Assembly: GCA_023410155.1 (NCBI GenBank)
Contig: JAEYQF010000288.1
Location: forward strand, 1 to 14,631
Direction: 5' to 3'
DNA length: 14,631 nucleotides
Source of the DNA: Verrucomicrobiota bacterium
GTDB lineage: Bacteria > Verrucomicrobiota > Verrucomicrobiia > Opitutales > Opitutaceae
The stretch's first letter is position 1. The number at the start of each line of letters is the position of its first letter. The notes under the pieces were generated by a model, which was not told the DNA's origin, did no database searches, and saw only the letters and a program-made list of their open reading frames with translations. Shown in pieces: positions 13,631-14,631 of this stretch. The position numbers and the translations under genes are program-made.

Positions 13631-14631
13631 ACGACACGCCACCCAGCGATCCAGTTGACCTGGCCGTGCCCCGCCCAAATGGCGAGCTCGCGGCTGTCTT
13701 CATTCTCGACGCGGCCGGGCGGATCACCACCGCGTCGGCCGCTGCACATGCACTCTGTCAGACCGGAGGCGAGGGTCTGCTCGGCACGCCGTTCGCGAGC
13801 CTCTTCGTCTTCGAGGTCGTCTCGGACGAGCCCGGCTGGCTTGCCGCCCAGTGGGAGGTATTGCTGGGCGCCACCCTCGATCAGGCCACCCTGCTTCAGG
13901 TTCACACACGCGACGGCGCCACGCGCAATGTCCATGTCCGACTCGAACCACTCGCAACACCGTCGTATCTGGCGACCGTTCAGCCCGTCTCGGGCTCGTC
14001 ACCCCAGACCGATGCCGAAGGCCCAGGCATCTTCAATCTGCTCTCGCAGCACGGCGGCGCAGGATTCTTCGAACTCGATTTCACCACCGGTCGAGTCAGC
14101 TATTCGCCGGGCTGGAAGAGAATCCTCGGCTACTACGGCGCCGAACTGCCCGACACGCTGGAGACCTGGCGCGAGTTGATCCATCCCGACGATTCGGCCG
14201 CCGCCCCGGACCGCCTCGGTCGCAAGCTCACGGTGGGCGCTCGCGCGATCAATCTCGAATTCCGCATGCGCCATCGGCTCGGCCACTGGGTGTGGATCCA
14301 GTGCATCGGCGTGCAAGTGGTCACGGCCAGCGGCACGCTCGAGCGCGTCGCCGGCATGCATCTCGACATCACCGAGCGCAAGGAGCTCGAGGAAGCCAGT
14401 GTCGCCAGCGACGAGCGCCTCGAACAGCTCGGCACGGTCGGCCCGCTCGGAGTCTTCGACCTCGATTTCGCACACCAGCGATTCTGGTTCTCGCCCGGCT
14501 GGTTCAAGCTGCTCGGCTATCGCGCCGACGAGCTCCCCCACGCGCTCTCCACCTTCGTCGCGGCAGTGCCCCCGGAGGACCTGCCCGGCGGGATCGAGAC
14601 GTGGCTGCACATGCGTGCGCCGGGCCTCACC
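13606..14631 (+). CDS. Multi-PAS sensor protein, 3' end beyond the window
   Basis: An open frame of 342 codons without stop that runs off the window. Three PAS-like domains are seen: A about 28-128 (AAVFILDAAGRITTASAAAHALC), B about 141-258 (GFFELDFTTGRVSYSPGW..ILGY, then WVWIQCIGV and the PAC end GMHLDITERKE), and the start of C from about 272 (GVFDLDFAHQRFWFSPGWFKLLGY). A and C are only partly typical; B is a clear PAS_3/PAC. Such proteins usually end in a histidine kinase or GGDEF domain, but that part is not visible. There is no ATG near the beginning: GTG 13606 (25-bp overlap with hemH) and TTG 13627 (4-bp TTGA overlap with the hemH stop) are the best candidates, with GTG 13666 as another. 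The overlap suggests cotranslation with hemH. No transmembrane segment is seen in the visible part. Confidence 0.8.
   Translation, partial: MASVQPALNDTPPSDPVDLAVPRPNGELAAVFILDAAGRITTASAAAHALCQTGGEGLLGTPFASLFVFEVVSDEPGWLAAQWEVLLGATLDQATLLQVHTRDGATRNVHVRLEPLATPSYLATVQPVSGSSPQTDAEGPGIFNLLSQHGGAGFFELDFTTGRVSYSPGWKRILGYYGAELPDTLETWRELIHPDDSAAAPDRLGRKLTVGARAINLEFRMRHRLGHWVWIQCIGVQVVTASGTLERVAGMHLDITERKELEEASVASDERLEQLGTVGPLGVFDLDFAHQRFWFSPGWFKLLGYRADELPHALSTFVAAVPPEDLPGGIETWLHMRAPGLT

Overview
The window reads as high-GC chromosomal DNA of a free-living bacterium. It is probably a member of the Opitutaceae (Verrucomicrobiota), judged from gene style rather than any marker gene: a bacterial-type AspRS with His31, a ferrochelatase with an internal Cys-rich insert, a MASE1 protein with an unusual 'CAWTGRV...SHGIS' tail, several large PAS sensors, and almost no Shine-Dalgarno sequences. 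No rRNA, tRNA, CRISPR array, IS element or phage gene was found.

Left part (1-4014, all minus strand): aspS, then a 312-bp spacer with a good sigma-54 type -24/-12 element, then a P-II gene (glnB/glnK), an intrinsic terminator, the ammonium transporter gene amt, and after only 20 bp the first ten codons of a second P-II gene cut by the window edge. This is a nitrogen-sensing P-II/Amt/P-II block with the sort of promoter such blocks usually have.

Middle (4190-7809): a plus-strand MASE1 membrane protein without a kinase or cyclase domain, ending in a degenerate small Cys module. Its stop codon lies inside a regular 11-bp/22-bp tandem repeat carrying eight in-phase GANTC sites. After the repeat come a minus-strand terminator, a small 57-aa gene and gpmI (cofactor-independent phosphoglycerate mutase), these two forming a short operon. 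A 105-aa unknown protein on the plus strand then converges on the next gene, overlapping its 3' end by 25 bp.

Right part (7785-14631): a hybrid histidine kinase of about 1555 aa with one membrane segment, six tandem copies of a ~133-aa PAS-like sensor module, two further PAS domains, HisKA, HATPase_c and REC. It is divergent from hemH (ferrochelatase). The hemH 3' end overlaps the start of a second PAS protein that runs off the window. The HK-hemH spacer holds a 12-bp near-perfect inverted repeat.

The most unusual items are the 11/22-bp GANTC repeat, the six-fold sensor module kinase, and the MASE1 protein whose tail has lost most of its expected cysteines.
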